Positions 5,442 to 13,064 of a stretch of 13,164 nucleotides of DNA are shown here, in pieces. The notes under the pieces were generated by a model. The model did no database searches. It was not told the DNA's origin and saw only the letters and a list, made by a program, of their open reading frames with translations. The stretch is taken from assembly GCA_021850375.1 (NCBI GenBank), contig JAJZLZ010000012.1, forward strand, positions 1 through 13,164, read 5' to 3'. Within the stretch, counting starts at the first letter, position 1, and each line of letters opens with the position of its first letter. The position numbers and the translations under genes are program-made. This DNA is from Microcaldota archaeon. GTDB lineage: Archaea; Micrarchaeota; Micrarchaeia; Micrarchaeales; Micrarchaeaceae.

Positions 5442-5885
5442 TTACGGCTGGAAATTATCTGCTCTTTTTAGTATGTTATATGAACGCACAACTCTAGCTC
5501 TTTTTAGTTTCTCTTCTTCGGCATTTGCTTCGCTTAGGCATGTACGCATAATAGCGTTATAGAACAAAGGCATTGGTATTGCCTTGACAATTGGATCATT
5601 TGAGCTTGCCATATATTTTTCCATTCTCTTTTTTACGCTCTCAGGAAGGCCTTTGGCAGTATATAGCATGTAGAAAAAAGCAACGTCTTCAGGTGGCATA
5701 GTGGCATTTTGATTGGATTCATTGAAGTTTCTATCGAAAATATGAGAGGCTAAGAATGGAAATTTATTAATTGATTTTATAAGTCCAAATCTTAGCGATA
5801 GCGGGGCATTACCTCTAAGAGCTTCTTTAAGATTGATATTTATCTCCTTAATCCTCACGCCATCGAGATTGTGCATAGAGTCCAT
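5442..5885 (-). CDS. Unrecognised soluble protein, 147 aa
   Basis: This is a hypothetical protein. It is mostly predicted helical, with short motifs such as MPPEDVAFFYMLYTAKGLPE (about 63-82) and a charged helix EANAEEEKLKRARVVRSYNI (about 119-138). I see no cysteine clusters, signal peptide or membrane helices. The ATG at 5885 has an excellent TATA stretch 28 nt upstream and no Shine-Dalgarno, so a leaderless transcript is likely and supports a real gene. It lies between the phosphorylase (convergent) and the glycoside hydrolase gene, whose stop is 86 nt upstream; cotranscription is unlikely given its own promoter. No function is assigned. Confidence 0.7.
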   Translation of the reverse strand: MDSMHNLDGVRIKEININLKEALRGNAPLSLRFGLIKSINKFPFLASHIFDRNFNESNQNATMPPEDVAFFYMLYTAKGLPESVKKRMEKYMASSNDPIVKAIPMPLFYNAIMRTCLSEANAEEEKLKRARVVRSYNILKRADNFQP

Positions 5886-5907
5886 TTTATCGATAGCTTA
5901 GTGCAAT

Positions 5908-5919
5908 ATTATATATTTA
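5908..5919 (-). promoter_or_regulatory. TATA box for the 147-aa protein gene
   Basis: TAAATATATAAT on the minus strand is centred 28 nt from the ATG at 5885. Confidence 0.6.
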
Positions 5920-5971
5920 GAGCTTGGCTTGGCATACGTTATGCACCGCAATAATGCATTGGCATAATCAA

Positions 5972-7042
5972 CTATTTTGTATACATTGCATAACGCTCAT
6001 ATGCGCCAATTGCTAATTTTGGAGTCATATTTTTATAGAATAAGCCGTAGTCAAAACTATAACCATTCGAGGTAGAACCAACAAGATGGAACCAAAGTAC
6101 GGCCTTTACGTAGGGTTTTGATAAGAAAAGGCCAAAGCTGCCATTTAAGTATCTGGCTTGGTTTAGCAACGTGTTATTTAAGCCATTTGTCCCTGCTGCG
6201 TTGTTTGATGGTATACCACTCTCGGTTATCCATATCTGCTTTTGAGTTAAGTTCTCATACAAGTTTAGATACATCAAGAACTCATTTTGCATTGTCATAT
6301 TCGTACCAGGTATATACGAATTTAGCATCAGCATGTCGCTGTATGCATGCAGCGAGATGGCGGTGCAGTATCTTGATGCATTATATGACCATAAGGATTT
6401 TGCCCACTCATAGTCATATGCACTGCCCTGCATATTGCCAAGGAATAAATTATCACCTCCAAGGCATAAAACAGTGTCATTTGAATTATTTTGTTCTATA
6501 ATTTTATATGCGCCCTTTAGCATCAAATAGTAGACATACGGGCTGCCGTTGTATATGCCGCTGTAGTAAGTGGGAAGCTGGGGCTCATTGTATATCTCCC
6601 ATACATGTATGAACGGGTAAGTTGAAATCGCATTCCGCACACTTGCATTCCAGTCATTTAATGACCATGTACAGTTTATTTTAGAGCTAGTAGAGTTATC
6701 ACACATAGTTGCATAGTCTAATATACCAATTATGTGATATCCGCTCCTGTTTAAATCAAAGAGCCCGTTTTCAATTTGAGGGGTAAACCCGACGTCAAAG
6801 CGCATCCATGTAATGTTGTATTTTAGAGGGATATCAATAGAGCTGCTATTTAAATACGAACCGTCAACGCCGATTATCTTGCCCTTCATGGCAGATGCGT
6901 TTACACTGATATTGTTGTTATTTAAATTAATCTTTTTATTATTAGCAATGCTTTTATGCCAATAATAGCCATATGTTATAGCAAGCAATAGAATTGCGAT
7001 GATAAGCACAACCAGATAATACAAATTTCTCTTATGCAGCAT
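5972..7042 (-). CDS. Membrane-anchored clan-A-type glycoside hydrolase-like protein
   Basis: Residues 9-27 form one hydrophobic helix (signal anchor), followed by a low-complexity Asn/Lys linker and an outward-facing domain. That domain has the signature of (beta/alpha)8 retaining glycosidases of clan GH-A: HVWEIYNEP (146-154), with E153 the likely acid/base following the invariant Asn, and QIWITESG (269-276), with E274 the likely nucleophile. SLHAYSD (225-231) and VLWFHLVG (315-322) fit the other substrate-lining strand ends. About 20 N-x-S/T sequons suggest surface glycosylation, as usual for exposed archaeal proteins. The substrate and GH family (5, 39 or other) cannot be told. It probably trims external or S-layer glycans, which is inference. 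The gene diverges from glyA across a 142-nt gap. Confidence 0.75.
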   Translation of the reverse strand: MLHKRNLYYLVVLIIAILLLAITYGYYWHKSIANNKKINLNNNNISVNASAMKGKIIGVDGSYLNSSSIDIPLKYNITWMRFDVGFTPQIENGLFDLNRSGYHIIGILDYATMCDNSTSSKINCTWSLNDWNASVRNAISTYPFIHVWEIYNEPQLPTYYSGIYNGSPYVYYLMLKGAYKIIEQNNSNDTVLCLGGDNLFLGNMQGSAYDYEWAKSLWSYNASRYCTAISLHAYSDMLMLNSYIPGTNMTMQNEFLMYLNLYENLTQKQIWITESGIPSNNAAGTNGLNNTLLNQARYLNGSFGLFLSKPYVKAVLWFHLVGSTSNGYSFDYGLFYKNMTPKLAIGAYERYAMYTK

Positions 7043-7117
7043 CTAACCATCAATGTTTCTATATCATCTATCAATAACAATGCAATTGTAAAATAGCATA
7101 GCATCAGCATTTCAGAT

Positions 7118-7125
7118 AGTATATG
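7118..7125 (+). promoter_or_regulatory. Possible TATA box for glyA
   Basis: AGTATATG lies 60 nt upstream of the glyA ATG. It would give a leader of about 30-40 nt, long enough to hold the GGCGAGGG ribosome site before the ATG. The assignment is tentative because A+T-rich alternatives exist nearer the gene. Confidence 0.35.
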
Positions 7126-7147
7126 TTTATTGTTGCAAAACAATAAA
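7126..7147 (+). promoter_or_regulatory. Perfect 9-bp dyad with GCAA loop upstream of glyA
   Basis: TTTATTGTT (7126-7134) and AACAATAAA (7139-7147) are exact reverse complements separated by GCAA. The dyad directly follows the possible glyA TATA box, the position where a repressor would block polymerase. As RNA it would be a hairpin with a GNRA tetraloop. Which form matters is not shown. Confidence 0.5.
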
Positions 7148-7184
7148 GATACATAGCAATAATTATTAGCAATGTGGCGAGGGT

Positions 7185-8519
7185 ATGGAGAATATAAGAG
7201 ATGACTTAGAGGTTTTTGGAATTATGCAGCATGAGTTAGAAAGGCAGAGGCTCTCTCTCGAAATGATCCCATCAGAGAATTTTACAAGCCCCGCAGTTAT
7301 GAAAGCTAGCGGCTCTGTTCTAACAAACAAGTATTCTGAAGGCTATCCCGGTAAGAGATACTATGGAGGCAACCAATTTATAGACGAGATTGAGAAGTTG
7401 GCAATTGACAGGGCAAAAAGCCTATTTAACGTTCCGTATGCGAACGTGCAGCCATATTCCGGGTCTCCTGCAAATTTCGCGGTCTATATGGCCACATGCA
7501 GCCCTAATGATACCATCATGGGCTTAAACTTGAGCGATGGCGGGCATTTAACGCATGGCTGGAAGAGCAGCGCAACAGGGCAGATATTTAAGAGCGTGGC
7601 ATACCATGTCAATAAGGATGGCTACATCGACATAGATGAGGCGCGCAGGTTGGCAGTTGAACATAAGCCAAAGCTTATATGGATAGGCGCAACGGCATAT
7701 CCCAGGGAGCTTCCGTTCAAAGAGTTCTCAGAGATTGCAGAAGAATGCGGCGCATACCTTGCTGCGGACATATCGCATATATCTGGCCTTATAGTGGGAA
7801 AGGTGCATAAAAGCCCGATAGAGTATGCTGACATAATAACAACCACAACCCATAAGACACTGCGCGGACCTAGGGGAGCAATAATAATGGTGAGTGAGAA
7901 AGGAATAAAAAAGGACAGTGAGCTTGCAGAGAAGATAAACAAGGCAATATTTCCTGGTCTGCAGGGAGGACCGCATGACAATACGACAGCCGCTATCGCA
8001 ATAGCCTTAAAAGAGGCATCTACTATGGAATTTGCAAAGTATGCAAGGCAGATAGTTGCCAATGCCAAAGCCCTTGCAACATCGCTGATAAAAAACAATA
8101 TATCACTGGTGTCTAACGGCACAGACAACCATCTGCTGCTAATAGACCTAACGCCTTTTGGGAGAGGAAAGGGCATATTTGTTCAGGAGGCGCTGGATAT
8201 GGTCGGAATAACCGTTAACAAGAATACAATACCAATGGAGCCCTCATCGCCATTTTATCCAAGCGGCGTAAGGCTTGGAACGCCTGCAATAACTACAAGA
8301 GGAATGAAAGAGGAGCAGATGGATAGAATTGGAGAGATAATAGCCAATATAATAAAAATATCCGCTAAATATGACCTGCCTGAAGGCAAGGAAGAGAAAC
8401 AATCGGCTTTGAAATCGTTTAGATTAGATATGGCAACAGACGAACAGATAAAATCATCGAGAATTCGGGTTGTTGAAATATGCAAAAAATTCCCACTCTA
8501 TCCAAACATCTCAATTTAA
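7185..8519 (+). CDS. glyA: Serine hydroxymethyltransferase
   Basis: This PLP enzyme interconverts serine and glycine and loads the C1 unit onto tetrahydrofolate as 5,10-methylene-THF. At 444 residues the length is typical. Landmarks are the substrate-binding SLEMIPSENF (24-33), the TNKYSEGYPGKRYYGGN signature (47-63), AADISHISG (193-201) with D195 and H198 contacting PLP, and TTTTHKTLRGPRG (219-231) with K224 forming the Schiff base. GLQGGPHDN (258-266) and the C-terminal RLGTPAITTRGM complete the set. GGCGAGGG just before the ATG at 7185 supports the start. It converges with folA at a distance of 14 nt. With ThyA and DHFR nearby, its methylene-THF would feed dTMP synthesis. The folate-like neighbourhood argues for THF rather than a methanopterin as carrier (inference). 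Confidence 0.97.
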   Translation: MENIRDDLEVFGIMQHELERQRLSLEMIPSENFTSPAVMKASGSVLTNKYSEGYPGKRYYGGNQFIDEIEKLAIDRAKSLFNVPYANVQPYSGSPANFAVYMATCSPNDTIMGLNLSDGGHLTHGWKSSATGQIFKSVAYHVNKDGYIDIDEARRLAVEHKPKLIWIGATAYPRELPFKEFSEIAEECGAYLAADISHISGLIVGKVHKSPIEYADIITTTTHKTLRGPRGAIIMVSEKGIKKDSELAEKINKAIFPGLQGGPHDNTTAAIAIALKEASTMEFAKYARQIVANAKALATSLIKNNISLVSNGTDNHLLLIDLTPFGRGKGIFVQEALDMVGITVNKNTIPMEPSSPFYPSGVRLGTPAITTRGMKEEQMDRIGEIIANIIKISAKYDLPEGKEEKQSALKSFRLDMATDEQIKSSRIRVVEICKKFPLYPNISI

Positions 8520-8533
8520 TGCATGTGGCATTA

Positions 8534-9013
8534 TTATTGGACGCGAACATAGGTTAGATGCGTGAATTTTTCATATTTAACGCACCCTATTTGCTTCCAT
8601 TCGCTGAGATTTAGTTTTGGAAAATATGCATCGCCATTATAGGCGCCCTTTACTTTGGAGATGTGGAGGTATTGCGATAATTCTATCATCTGTGAATATA
8701 TCTCTGCCCCTCCTATGCAAAATACGCTGCCCCTCGCAGATTGTGCGATCCTTTGCGCCTCATCTATGCTACTTGCAACAAATGCTCCATCGGATTCTTG
8801 GATACTTTTGCTTACTATTATGTTTGTTCGCTTCGGAAGGGGCTTATATTGAGCGGGCAGCGAGTCCCACGTCTTGCGCCCCATTATTACAATATTTCCC
8901 AGCGTTAATTTCTTAAATATCGCCCTATCCTCTGGTATATCCCACATTATCCTATTTTTATTGCCTATCGCGTTATTTTCATCCATAGCTACGATTATAT
9001 GTACTTGCTTCAT
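8534..9013 (-). CDS. folA: Dihydrofolate reductase
   Basis: DHFR reduces dihydrofolate to tetrahydrofolate with NADPH and so regenerates the cofactor oxidised by thymidylate synthase. The 159-residue protein matches the bacterial enzyme in length. Seen motifs are AMDENNAIGNKNRIMWDIP (9-27), with W24 and D29 in the positions of the E. coli loop tryptophan and catalytic Asp27, then IVIMGRKTWDSLP (the NADPH-binding MGRxTWxSLP), FCIGGAEIYSQ and DAYFP. The start at 9013 lies 3 nt after the thyA stop, so it is translated from the same transcript. DHFR is absent from many archaea, so the gene points to a folate-type C1 metabolism. Confidence 0.97.
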   Translation of the reverse strand: MKQVHIIVAMDENNAIGNKNRIMWDIPEDRAIFKKLTLGNIVIMGRKTWDSLPAQYKPLPKRTNIIVSKSIQESDGAFVASSIDEAQRIAQSARGSVFCIGGAEIYSQMIELSQYLHISKVKGAYNGDAYFPKLNLSEWKQIGCVKYEKFTHLTYVRVQ

Positions 9014-9016
9014 GGT

Positions 9017-9961
9017 TCATACCGCTATGTCAAATTTTATTTTTGGATGGCTCTTATACCCGATTAGCTTTGTATCCTCTGCACTCCAGTCAAATATGTC
9101 TTTAAAATGCTCTGTGACTATTGAAGGTGGAGTATACATTGCGCTATCTCTTGCCAGCTGCTCCTTTGCGCCATCTATATGGTTCTCATATATGTGCACA
9201 TCCGCAAGAGAGCCTATTAGCTTGCCTTCTTCCATATTGGCCTGCTTTGCAAGAAGATGCAGCAGAAGGGCATAGCTTGCGATGTTGAATGGCAGTCCAA
9301 GCATTGTATCCACAGACCTCTGGTTCCATTGGAGGTTAAGCTTGTTGTTTATTACAGTAACCTGAAACCCATAATGGCACGGAGGCAATGCCATCAAAGA
9401 TAGTTGCTGCGGGTTCCATGCAGATACTATCATTCTCCTGTCATTTGGATCTTCTTTAAGTTTTCTTACCAAATTTCCAAGCTGGTCTATGCCTTTGCCC
9501 GCATAGTCAGAATCAAATCCAGAGTACTCCGCGCCGAAATGCCTCCACTGAAAACCATATATCGGGCCCAAATCGCGCTCGTTTGCCATTTTTAATTTCG
9601 CCGCCTCGTCATGGCCATAGGGTGCAATTTTTGGATTTGCCCACTCATCCCATATGTGGCAGTTCCTATCCTGCAGCCAGCGCTTATCAGTTATACCCCT
9701 CATAAAGAATTCAAGCTCTATTGCAATGTTCTTAAAAGGCATCTGCTTTGTAGTCAATAGCGGGAAGCCGTTTTTCATATCATGCTTAAACATGGCGCCA
9801 GATATTGTAAGCGCCCTAACTCCTGTTCGATTATCCTTTAATTCCCCTTCGGCTAATATCTCCCTTACAATATTTAGATATGCTAAGTCTGCATTCCTAT
9901 TGGATTGATTTGGCCTCATTGCTACATTCGCATTCCCTGAAGGTGTTTTTATTATCTCCAT
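9017..9961 (-). CDS. thyA: Thymidylate synthase, ThyA type
   Basis: It methylates dUMP to dTMP using 5,10-methylene-THF, producing dihydrofolate. Catalytic features are present: LMALPPCHYGFQ with nucleophile C195, D174-R175-R176 (phosphate-binding arginines; PNDRRMIVSAWNP), WNQRSVDTMLGLPFNIASYA (R215, D218, N226), DVHIYENH and the C-terminal DIAV. Residues 61-110 hold the folate-binding FPLLTTKQMPF and the conserved WDEWA. At 314 residues it is longer than E. coli ThyA (264): about 25 extra residues at the N-terminus have no family counterpart. M15 is an alternative start; no Shine-Dalgarno decides. It lies 16 nt after ppa and 3 nt before folA. Confidence 0.97.
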   Translation of the reverse strand: MEIIKTPSGNANVAMRPNQSNRNADLAYLNIVREILAEGELKDNRTGVRALTISGAMFKHDMKNGFPLLTTKQMPFKNIAIELEFFMRGITDKRWLQDRNCHIWDEWANPKIAPYGHDEAAKLKMANERDLGPIYGFQWRHFGAEYSGFDSDYAGKGIDQLGNLVRKLKEDPNDRRMIVSAWNPQQLSLMALPPCHYGFQVTVINNKLNLQWNQRSVDTMLGLPFNIASYALLLHLLAKQANMEEGKLIGSLADVHIYENHIDGAKEQLARDSAMYTPPSIVTEHFKDIFDWSAEDTKLIGYKSHPKIKFDIAV

Positions 9962-9977
9962 GCTAATCTGCCAAAAT

Positions 9978-10487
9978 CTATTTACGCTCCATCGCTCTTT
10001 TGACTTCAGCCTTTGCCTCGTCAGCTCCCTTCCATCCAGTAATCTCCACCCATTTGCCCGGCTCTATGCTCTTGTAATATGAAAAGAAATGCGCGAGCTT
10101 CTTCTTTATTGCATCTGGCAATTTATTTATATCTGATATGTCTGCAAATTCTGGATCCACCTTCCCGATGGGCGCAGCAATTACTTTGCTGTCTATCCCT
10201 TCCTCGTCTTTCATTAGCATAATTCCAATAGGGCGGGCCTCTATAAGCGAGTTTGTCACAAACGGGGTGTTGCTTAGAACTAATATATCTAGCGGATCCC
10301 CATCCTCCCCTTTAGTCCCTGCGACAAAGCCATAGTTGAACGGGTAGTACATTGCTGTGTAGAGTATCCTGTCAACCCTCATCATGCCCTTTTCTATGTC
10401 ATACTCGTATTTAACGTTGCTGCCCTTTGATATCTCTATTACGACATTTACAACCTCTGGTGCCTTTTTGCCCGGATCTGATATCAT
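9978..10487 (-). CDS. ppa: Inorganic pyrophosphatase, family I (soluble)
   Basis: It hydrolyses pyrophosphate released by polymerases and activating enzymes, pulling those reactions forward. The family I signature DGDPLDILV (62-70) is intact. Other site residues are KYEYD (26-30), RxxxxAMYYPFNYGF (40-54), KDEEGIDSKVI (93-103) and FFSYYKSIEPGKW (134-146). At 169 residues the length is that of prokaryotic single-domain enzymes, which are hexameric and cytosolic. TATA-like GTATATTAAA lies about 33 nt upstream of the ATG. It is the first gene of a ppa-thyA-folA string, and its promoter probably drives all three. Confidence 0.97.
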   Translation of the reverse strand: MISDPGKKAPEVVNVVIEISKGSNVKYEYDIEKGMMRVDRILYTAMYYPFNYGFVAGTKGEDGDPLDILVLSNTPFVTNSLIEARPIGIMLMKDEEGIDSKVIAAPIGKVDPEFADISDINKLPDAIKKKLAHFFSYYKSIEPGKWVEITGWKGADEAKAEVKRAMERK

Positions 10488-10515
10488 GAAACCACAAACA
10501 TATTAGGGGGAAAAG

Positions 10516-10525
10516 TTTAATATAC
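10516..10525 (-). promoter_or_regulatory. TATA box for the ppa-thyA-folA string
   Basis: GTATATTAAA on the minus strand is centred about 33 nt from the ppa ATG, leaving a leader of a few bases. Confidence 0.5.
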
Positions 10526-10620
10526 TGCATTCTGCACAAGTAGCAATACGGCACATATTTTGCACCTTGAATTTGCATATCTAAAGATTTCAAACTTAAG
10601 GTATTTTTTCAAACCATCTT

Positions 10621-10634
10621 ATTTATATATTTTT
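10621..10634 (+). promoter_or_regulatory. TATA box for the MFS exporter gene
   Basis: ATTTATATATTTTT is centred 25 nt before the ATG at 10651 and there is no Shine-Dalgarno site, so the transcript is probably leaderless. It diverges from the ppa promoter within a 163-nt gap. Confidence 0.55.
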
Positions 10635-10650
10635 AATTTAAAACAAAATA

Positions 10651-12396
10651 ATGCCAGAAAACAGCATTAACGAAACAGAGGAATCTAGCTCTTATGATGC
10701 AAAAGAGAGGGAGAGAGAATTAAAGTTTGGGAAGAACTACAAATGGATAGCCCTATCAAACACCACTCTTGGGCTCTTGATGGCAACTATCGATAGCTCA
10801 ATTTTGATAATATCGCTCCCAGCGATATTCAATGGGTTGCATATAAACCCACTAGCTCCAGGGAACATCACGCTGCTATTATGGCTCCTTTTGGGATACA
10901 TTATAACCTCTTCTGCCGTTGTTGTGACTATAGGGAGGCTCTCTGACATATTTGGTCGCGTTAAGCTCTATAATTTAGGATTTGCCATATTTGCAATAGG
11001 CTCGACTATGCTTTATGTTGTATCATACACTATGACAGGAGTGAATGCCGTAATAATGCTCATAGTCTTCAGGCTGCTGCAGGGCTTTGGAGGAGGATTT
11101 TTGTTTGCGAATAGCACCGCCATAATAACAGATGCGTTCCCCGCCAAGCAGAGGGGCAGTGCGATGGGCATAAACCAGATAGCAGGAATTTTAGGCAGCT
11201 TAATAGGCTTGATTGTTGGAGGGGTACTATCTGCAATAGATTGGCATTTGATATTTCTGATAAGCGTTCCAGTAGGCATACTTGGCACTATATGGTCGTA
11301 TATGGCGCTGCATGAGATTGCATCCATAAAAAAAGGGCAGAAACTAGATATATTGGGGAATTTTACTTTTGTAGCTGCAATAGTGTTAATTCTCCTGTCA
11401 ATGACATATGCGCTTTTGCCATACAATTCAAATAATTCGGGATGGTCTAACCCTTATGTGATGTTAGGCTTTGCATTAGGCATTATCCTTCTAGCTCTGT
11501 TTGTATTAATTGAGATAAAGGTCAAAGATCCGATGTTTACATTGGGCCTATTTAAAATCAGGGCGTTTGCATCGGGAATGCTAAGCCTATTTCTTGCTGG
11601 TATTGCAAGAGGAGGATTGCAATTCATGCTTATAATATGGCTGCAGGGTATATGGCTTCCGCTTCATGGAGTTAGCTTCAACAATACTCCGCTTCAGGCC
11701 GGAATAGACATGACACCTATGCTGCTAGGATTTCTAATTGCTGGCCCGATATCAGGGCATCTGTCTGATAAATATGGTGCGAGGATATTTTCAACCATGG
11801 GAATGCTCATAAACGTCGTTGGCTTTGTAATGCTGGCAACGCTGCCGGCGAATTTCAACTTTTTGGATTTTGCACTTATAATATTCGGATTAGGCATTGG
11901 CCAGGGCATGTTTGCTGCGCCCAATACCACAGCAGTCATGAACGCCGTGCCTCCTGATAAGAGAGGAGCTACAGCAGGCATGAGGGCGACATTTATGAAC
12001 ATCTCTTTTATGTTTAGCATCGTTATATTTTTCACACTTTTAGCATTGGGCTTAAGCTCTACGCTTACGCATACGCTATACTCTGGGCTTATCGCCCAAA
12101 ATGTCCCGCCGTCTGCCGCGTCTTTGATATCAAAGCTGCCCCCAAGCTCTACGCTTTTTGCGGCGCTGCTTGGCTATAATCCAATAAAAGTACTTCTGCC
12201 TAGCAATGTCACAGCAAACATACCAGCGCCAAACTATACGACACTGACGAGCACGCAATTTTTCCCTAATTTGATCTCATCTCCCTTCATTGCCGGAATG
12301 CATAAGGTGATGGGGGTGGCAGCAATAATGACCTTTATAGCCGCAATTGCATCATTTATGCGGGGCAAAAAGCCGGCAAATAACGCAAATAATTAA
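10651..12396 (+). CDS. MFS drug:H+ antiporter-like exporter, DHA2 (14-helix) type
   Basis: The 581-residue protein has about 14 hydrophobic segments between residues 31 and 569. MATIDSSILIISLP (44-57) in the first helix is the DHA2/EmrB-QacA motif. GRLSDIFGRVKLY (95-107) is MFS motif A, followed by the glycine-rich GFGGGFLFANSTAIITDAFP (145-164) and QRGSAMGINQIAGILGSLIG (167-186, motif C region). GHLSDKYGAR (369-378) repeats motif A in the second half. Before the last helix a long extracytoplasmic loop (about 468-545) contains N-x-S/T sequons. It should export organic compounds against a proton gradient; substrate unknown. The N-terminal 25 residues are polar and cytosolic. The start is set by a TATA box 25 nt upstream. 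Its stop overlaps the stop of the convergent DUF192 gene. Confidence 0.92.
   Translation: MPENSINETEESSSYDAKERERELKFGKNYKWIALSNTTLGLLMATIDSSILIISLPAIFNGLHINPLAPGNITLLLWLLLGYIITSSAVVVTIGRLSDIFGRVKLYNLGFAIFAIGSTMLYVVSYTMTGVNAVIMLIVFRLLQGFGGGFLFANSTAIITDAFPAKQRGSAMGINQIAGILGSLIGLIVGGVLSAIDWHLIFLISVPVGILGTIWSYMALHEIASIKKGQKLDILGNFTFVAAIVLILLSMTYALLPYNSNNSGWSNPYVMLGFALGIILLALFVLIEIKVKDPMFTLGLFKIRAFASGMLSLFLAGIARGGLQFMLIIWLQGIWLPLHGVSFNNTPLQAGIDMTPMLLGFLIAGPISGHLSDKYGARIFSTMGMLINVVGFVMLATLPANFNFLDFALIIFGLGIGQGMFAAPNTTAVMNAVPPDKRGATAGMRATFMNISFMFSIVIFFTLLALGLSSTLTHTLYSGLIAQNVPPSAASLISKLPPSSTLFAALLGYNPIKVLLPSNVTANIPAPNYTTLTSTQFFPNLISSPFIAGMHKVMGVAAIMTFIAAIASFMRGKKPANNANN
12393..12396. other. Overlapping stop codons of two convergent genes in TTAA
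   Basis: TTAA supplies TAA at 12394-12396 for the MFS gene and TAA at 12395-12393 for the DUF192 gene. There is no room for separate terminators, so each transcript must run into the other gene's 3' end. Confidence 0.95.
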
Positions 12397-12923
12397 CCCG
12401 CATTTGGCGTTATTATGTCCCCTATTTTAATTGGCATATACGTGGCGTTCGTCTCAAGAACATACATGCCACTATAGCATATATTAGCCTTTGAAAACGG
12501 AGTGGCATTGTAGACCTCTGCTACGCTGCCGTTTGCATCAATCCATATCTGCTCAAGAGGAATTCTCGTGTTGTCCATCCAGAAGCATTCGTTTGACTGG
12601 TTTTTAAACACAAAGAGCATCCCTTTTGGAACGCATCCTTTAAATGAAGAGGCTGCAATAGTGCAATTTTCCCCCAGCGTATCAGCAAACATATAACCAC
12701 GAGCCTGTTGCGTTGTAGTGTTTGCGATATAAACAGTAATTCTATAGCTCAAATTGGCGGAGGTTATTGTGATATTCTCCCTCCCCAGCGTCTTATTTAG
12801 CATGCATATGGCATTGCATGAGTAATCGTATTTATATGCCAAGTAAATGACCAATACTGCAATAAAGCATATGAGAATCAAAGCAAATTTACTTATCTTT
12901 GAGGCATTATATACTTTCGGCAT
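12393..12923 (-). CDS. Membrane-anchored DUF192 family protein
   Basis: Residues 12-30 form an N-terminal hydrophobic anchor; the rest would be outside the cell. The DUF192 core is clear: RGYMF (75-79), KGMLFVF (100-106), CFWMDNTRIPLEQIWID (113-129, the family's FWMKNTLIPLDxxFID), YVLETNA (154-160) and IKIGDII (165-171). The function of the family is unknown. An insertion between RGYMF and GMLFVF carries two cysteines (C87, C97); with C113, C149 and C36/C40 they could form disulfides in an exposed protein. Several N-x-S/T sequons are present. The ATG at 12923 lies 25 nt from a TATA box and has no Shine-Dalgarno, so it is probably leaderless. Confidence 0.9.
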   Translation of the reverse strand: MPKVYNASKISKFALILICFIAVLVIYLAYKYDYSCNAICMLNKTLGRENITITSANLSYRITVYIANTTTQQARGYMFADTLGENCTIAASSFKGCVPKGMLFVFKNQSNECFWMDNTRIPLEQIWIDANGSVAEVYNATPFSKANICYSGMYVLETNATYMPIKIGDIITPNAG

Positions 12924-12943
12924 GAGTGATATATGAATACACG

Positions 12944-12952
12944 TTATATATG
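12944..12952 (-). promoter_or_regulatory. TATA box for the DUF192 gene
   Basis: CATATATAA on the minus strand is centred 25 nt from the ATG at 12923. Confidence 0.55.
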
Positions 12953-12998
12953 TCTATCTTCAAATAAAAGCGTTGCTCCCATCCAACCCCTTAAAGGG

Positions 12999-13044
12999 AA
13001 CACTCTAAATAGGGTGTTAGCTATTTAGCAGATATAATCATCTG
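12999..13044 (+). promoter_or_regulatory. Overlapping dyads upstream of the last gene
   Basis: There are three inverted repeats in 46 nt: AACACTC/GGGTGTT (12999-13005 and 13012-13018, one G-T); CTAAATAG/CTATTTAG (13005-13012 and 13021-13028, perfect, 8-nt spacer); and CAGAT/ATCTG (13029-13033 and 13040-13044). The first two share bases and exclude each other as RNA. They lie before the TATA-like site of the next gene, so operator use in DNA is the simpler reading. Confidence 0.4.
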
Positions 13045-13064
13045 TTGTCACATGTATAAAGATA

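Noticed and set aside
6118..6501. 127-codon plus-strand frame
   Set aside because: Antisense to the glycoside hydrolase; no promoter or family features.
7622..8176. 184-codon minus-strand frame
   Set aside because: Lies antisense within glyA, whose codons are under clear protein constraint.
8874..9275. 133-codon plus-strand frame across the folA/thyA junction
   Set aside because: Antisense shadow of two confidently identified enzymes.
11013..12035. Two long minus-strand frames
   Set aside because: Shadows of the MFS transporter caused by its hydrophobic codon pattern.
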